A stretch of DNA of 5,976 nt from GW2011-AR5 sp041645025 (lineage in GTDB: Archaea > Aenigmatarchaeota > Aenigmatarchaeia > GW2011-AR5): the NCBI GenBank assembly GCA_041645025.1, contig JBAZQV010000051.1:1-5976 (forward strand), given 5' to 3'. The notes beneath the pieces are model-generated. The model was given only the letters and a program-made list of their open reading frames with translations, ran no database searches and was not told the origin of the DNA. Shown piece after piece: positions 4,305 to 5,976 of the stretch. The translations under genes were made by a program, and so were the position numbers. Position 1 is the stretch's first letter. Each line of letters starts with the position of its first letter.

Positions 4305-4827
4305 TTATATCAACACATTCTTTTTCGTAGTTATTACTTCTGTCTTTCAGAGTTTCCTTAACCCTAAAACAAAACTCATTTTTACCTAATTTAGCAGATT
4401 CGTTTACATAAACATCCAAATAAAAATGATGCCATTCAGAGGATACAATAGAAACTGGATTATCATTGGTCTGTCTATTGAGACTAATATTTAGAATATT
4501 TAATCCATCAATGTTGTTTACTTCGTAGCTCGTTAATAATGGAATATCATACTTATTTTGAATTTGAACATCAATAATTGACCTGATGCCAACAGTAAGA
4601 TTTGTACTTCTATTATCAATCCATAAGTTATACGAGGAAACGTGACCTATGAACCAAGGGTCACCCGCAAGGTTATGCTCTAATTGTGAATTAGGGCTAA
4701 AATAATAATCCACATATGGTCGAATTACATATGTTCCGATTGGTAATAGAATTATTAGGATATTAAAAGCACAATACAAGTACGGGTGTTTTTGCTTCAG
4801 TTTTTCCCATACACTTATTTTTTTCAT
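4249..4827 (-). CDS. Membrane-anchored surface protein, unknown function (192 aa)
   Basis: I do not recognise the family. A short basic cytoplasmic start (MKKISVWEKLKQKH) is followed by one membrane helix at about residues 17-36 (LYCAFNILIILLPIGTYVI) and then about 150 residues of beta-rich, Asn/Ser/Thr-rich sequence that would be outside the cell. Four N-x-S/T sequons (N72, N76, N113, N142) and a possible disulfide pair C153/C171 fit an archaeal cell-surface domain of immunoglobulin-like kind. The tail is Gln/Glu-rich. It starts 6 bases after the lipoprotein stop, with GAGATGA as a weak ribosome site, so it is probably the last gene of a four-gene operon. The coding stretch is clearly AT-richer than rpoB. 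Its 3' end overlaps the plus-strand 46-aa candidate. Confidence 0.75.
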   Translation of the reverse strand: MKKISVWEKLKQKHPYLYCAFNILIILLPIGTYVIRPYVDYYFSPNSQLEHNLAGDPWFIGHVSSYNLWIDNRSTNLTVGIRSIIDVQIQNKYDIPLLTSYEVNNIDGLNILNISLNRQTNDNPVSIVSSEWHHFYLDVYVNESAKLGKNEFCFRVKETLKDRSNNYEKECVDIIISHKPTTGQQQSEEMMP

Positions 4828-4833
4828 TGCCCG

Positions 4834-5265
4834 TCATCTCTGGACAATGTTGACTTCACCAGCACGAGTATCAAGAACATCACCATTTATATCACTAATT
4901 GTTACCGATACAGAGTGCGTACCGACACAAGATGTATCCGAGGATTGAGTAGGATAAACATCAATTGTGAACGGTAATGGTGTCTTTGATGATACATTGA
5001 GACTTTTTGGTGGTGATGACCACGTTTGGAAACAATTAGGTTTTTGAAATTGTATTTCCGCTTTTCCTGTGAATGTTACTTGAAGTGGATTGTATACAAC
5101 AAAACCTATGGTAGCTTTCTCTTGAGAATTCATATGGATAAACGCATTCTGCACTTCGATTGACTTTATATATGGTTTATCTTCTGGAGGTATTACAGGG
5201 TTTGTGCAGCCTGCAATAAATATGATTGCAAGTAGCGTTGATATAAGTATTATATATTGTTTCAT
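4834..5265 (-). CDS. Predicted lipoprotein with a beta-sandwich-like domain (143 aa)
   Basis: Residues 1-20 form a signal peptide ending in a lipobox, FIAGC, with C20 as the predicted lipid-attachment site. The exported part (TNPVIPPEDKPY linker, then residues 33-140) is rich in alternating beta-type segments such as ATIGFVVYNP, TFTGKAEIQF and HSVSVTISDI, like Ig or CARDB-type extracellular domains, with a possible disulfide C78/C113. I chose the ATG at 5265 because it overlaps the upstream stop as ATGA and has GGGTGA about 8 bases upstream; the ATG 5 codons earlier (5280) would put MGEKE in front of the signal peptide and has no such site. Translationally coupled to the ribbon-helix-helix gene, followed 6 bases later by the membrane protein, with which it may act at the cell surface. 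Specific function unknown. Confidence 0.82.
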   Translation of the reverse strand: MKQYIILISTLLAIIFIAGCTNPVIPPEDKPYIKSIEVQNAFIHMNSQEKATIGFVVYNPLQVTFTGKAEIQFQKPNCFQTWSSPPKSLNVSSKTPLPFTIDVYPTQSSDTSCVGTHSVSVTISDINGDVLDTRAGEVNIVQR

Positions 5266-5399
5266 TTCTTTTTCACCCATTCATCTATTAAATTCTCTAC
5301 CTGTTCAGAGTAATAAACGTTCTTGTCAAGGCATTTCTTCCTAAATTCAGTCCATTTCTGTTCGTCAACAACAAGAGAAATCTTTATTTTATTTGTCAT
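5262..5399 (-). CDS. Small ribbon-helix-helix-like DNA-binding protein (45 aa)
   Basis: The 45-residue protein begins MTNKIKISLVVDEQKWTEF, a short basic beta strand followed by an amphipathic helix, then a loop (KNVYYSEQ) and a second helix (VENLIDEWVKKK): the CopG/Arc/MetJ ribbon-helix-helix pattern at its usual minimal length. Such proteins bind DNA as dimers through the strand and often repress their own operon. The frame is open further upstream to 5591, but that extension is Tyr/Asn-rich low-complexity translation of the promoter region; the ATG at 5399 is preferred because it overlaps the stop of the 28-aa peptide as ATGA. Its stop overlaps the lipoprotein start in the same way. Family assignment rests on pattern, not on a search. 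Candidate sites are the short repeats upstream at 5494-5552. Confidence 0.72.
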   Translation of the reverse strand: MTNKIKISLVVDEQKWTEFRKKCLDKNVYYSEQVENLIDEWVKKK

Positions 5400-5482
5400 A
5401 TCTTTCCATCCTGTTTCAGTTTGAGAAGTGCTATAACGACAACAAATATAACACCCGCAAAAAGTGTTATCGCGTAATCCAT
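5396..5482 (-). CDS. 28-aa single-helix membrane peptide, first gene of the operon
   Basis: ATG at 5482, TGA at 5398-5396, which overlaps the next ATG as ATGA. The translation is one membrane helix (residues 3-20, YAITLFAGVIFVVVIALL) with a basic tail KLKQDGKI. The ribosome site is poor, but TATTTAAA at 5518-5511 predicts a start near 5484-5490, so the message may be almost leaderless. Below usual gene-calling length. Clean coupling to the downstream gene and a complete helix in so short a frame support it; no family is recognised. Confidence 0.5.
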   Translation of the reverse strand: MDYAITLFAGVIFVVVIALLKLKQDGKI

Positions 5483-5493
5483 AATACCGATTT

Positions 5494-5505
5494 CTATATA
5501 TATAG
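5494..5505. repeat. 12-bp perfect palindrome, possible operator
   Basis: CTATATATATAG lies between the TATA box and the first ATG of the minus-strand operon. It could be a site for the ribbon-helix-helix protein, or simply AT-rich promoter sequence. Confidence 0.4.
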
Positions 5506-5510
5506 ATAAC

Positions 5511-5518
5511 TTTAAATA
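5511..5518 (-). promoter_or_regulatory. TATA box of the minus-strand operon, possibly shared with the transposase gene
   Basis: TATTTAAA on the minus strand lies about 30 bases before the ATG at 5482, the distance for a leaderless or very short leader transcript. The TTTAAA core is symmetric; on the plus strand it would start transcription near 5541, 20 bases before the transposase ATG. Confidence 0.5.
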
Positions 5519-5528
5519 CATTTATGTT

Positions 5529-5552
5529 TATAGAATTATAGAAATATAGAAA
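5529..5552. repeat. Three tandem 8-bp repeats in the divergent promoter region
   Basis: TATAGAAT, TATAGAAA, TATAGAAA in direct tandem at 5529, 5537 and 5545. A related TATAGATA starts at 5501. Spacing near one helical turn and position between divergent genes make them candidate regulator sites; low complexity is the alternative. Confidence 0.5.
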
Positions 5553-5598
5553 GTGATAATATGACAATAGAAAAAAGTGATAATATGACAATAGAAAA
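5551..5598 (+). repeat. 24-bp tandem duplication covering the transposase start
   Basis: Two identical 24-bp units, 5551-5574 and 5575-5598, each holding GTGAT followed three bases later by ATG and the codons for MTIEK. As 24 is a multiple of three, both ATGs (5561 and 5585) are in the same frame. Confidence 0.9.
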
Positions 5599-5976
5599 AA
5601 TAGACCATGACGGAAGGAAAATTAGAGGCTATGCCATAATCAGCAAAGGCGATCAACCAGAAGTCTTAAATGGAAAGAACTTTTTAGTGCCATCCCAAAG
5701 CGGAAACGGAAAGTATCATGTATGGCATCAGGGATGTGGTAATGATTGGCTATGCTCTTGTCCAGACTTCCAGAAGCATCATATTTTTTGTAAGCATATT
5801 TACGCTGTTCAACTATGGCTTGAATTCAAGAAGAAAATAGAAGAAAGGGGTATACTTGAAATGCCTACAATAATAGAGCCTAAACAGGCTTGTCCCTTTT
5901 GTTTCTCTGAAAGCATAATCAAGAGAGGCGTAAGAAAGAACGAGATAAGAAAACAGAGATATTTTTGTAAGGCGTG
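5561..5976 (+). CDS. Transposase-like protein with SWIM and zinc-ribbon motifs (N-terminal 138 aa; cut by window end)
   Basis: Open to the right edge. Residues 52-79 hold a SWIM-type zinc motif, C65-x-C67 ... C77-x-H79 (WLCSCPDF then FCKHIYAV). Residues 111-136 begin a zinc ribbon, C111-P-F-C114, with RKQRYFCK around C136, the pattern at the N-terminus of IS1 InsA and related DDE transposases (CPxC ... KxG ... QRYxCKxC). The catalytic DDE domain would lie beyond the window. Such SWIM plus ribbon proteins occur in archaeal insertion sequences; the exact IS family cannot be set here. Start: ATG 5561 or the duplicated ATG 5585, giving 8 fewer residues. Divergent from the membrane/lipoprotein operon, so its left end must lie within about 5483-5550 or further left; no terminal inverted repeat could be checked without the right end. 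Confidence 0.85.
   Translation, partial: MTIEKSDNMTIEKIDHDGRKIRGYAIISKGDQPEVLNGKNFLVPSQSGNGKYHVWHQGCGNDWLCSCPDFQKHHIFCKHIYAVQLWLEFKKKIEERGILEMPTIIEPKQACPFCFSESIIKRGVRKNEIRKQRYFCKA

Noticed and set aside
4786..4977. 63-aa plus-strand frame
   Set aside because: Antisense to the lipoprotein and membrane-protein junction, no ribosome site, Cys/Arg/Tyr-rich shadow translation.
5400..5591. N-terminal extension of the ribbon-helix-helix frame to 5591 (109 aa)
   Set aside because: The added 64 residues are Tyr/Asn-rich translation of an AT-rich promoter region; the internal ATG at 5399 gives a minimal complete ribbon-helix-helix protein coupled to the peptide upstream.

Overview
The window is archaeal. 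It encodes RNA polymerase subunits H and B of the archaeal/eukaryotic type, has TATA-box promoters, ribosome-binding sites matching the archaeal GGTGAT anti-anti-SD, an archaeal 5S rRNA, and tRNAs whose introns can be drawn as bulge-helix-bulge (BHB) splice motifs. The B subunit is one continuous frame, not split into B'' and B' as in most methanogens and halophiles. Two introns at non-anticodon positions in one tRNA are known from Thermoproteales and some small-genome (DPANN) archaea. Unsplit B, short genes and AT-rich accessory sequence make a DPANN-type archaeon a reasonable guess, but the lineage is inference.

Positions 1-3213 (minus strand): a tight operon read from right to left, with an 81-aa unknown gene, rpoH, a 94-aa unknown gene and rpoB (first 807 codons; the 3' end lies outside the window). 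Gaps are 2, -1 and 3 bases. A TATA box at about 3291-3298 fits as its promoter.

Positions 3214-4060 (minus strand): a stable-RNA block, read as 5S rRNA, tRNA-Asp(GTC), tRNA-Lys(TTT). The tRNA-Asp carries a 54-nt intron in the D loop and a 65-nt intron in the T loop and has none in its anticodon loop. The tRNA-Lys has a conventional 39-nt 37/38 intron. Only one base separates the two tRNAs. A family of near-identical hairpins (core CTTT(T)CTT - short loop - AAGAAA(A)G) sits 2 nt after the 5S, 2 nt after tRNA-Lys and inside the T-loop intron; a related one lies just before the polymerase operon.

Positions 4060-5550: visibly AT-richer accessory DNA. On the minus strand there is an apparent four-gene operon: a 28-aa single-helix membrane peptide, a 45-aa ribbon-helix-helix-like protein, a 143-aa lipoprotein and a 192-aa membrane-anchored surface protein. 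The first three are joined by two ATGA stop/start overlaps. A candidate 46-aa two-helix membrane protein on the plus strand overlaps the 3' end of the last gene.

Positions 5551-5976 (plus strand): the start of a transposase-like gene with a SWIM zinc motif followed by an IS1/InsA-like zinc ribbon, cut by the window end. Its start region, including the start codon, is duplicated in tandem as a 24-bp unit. The right half therefore looks like a mobile or acquired region next to the conserved RNA polymerase and stable-RNA block.
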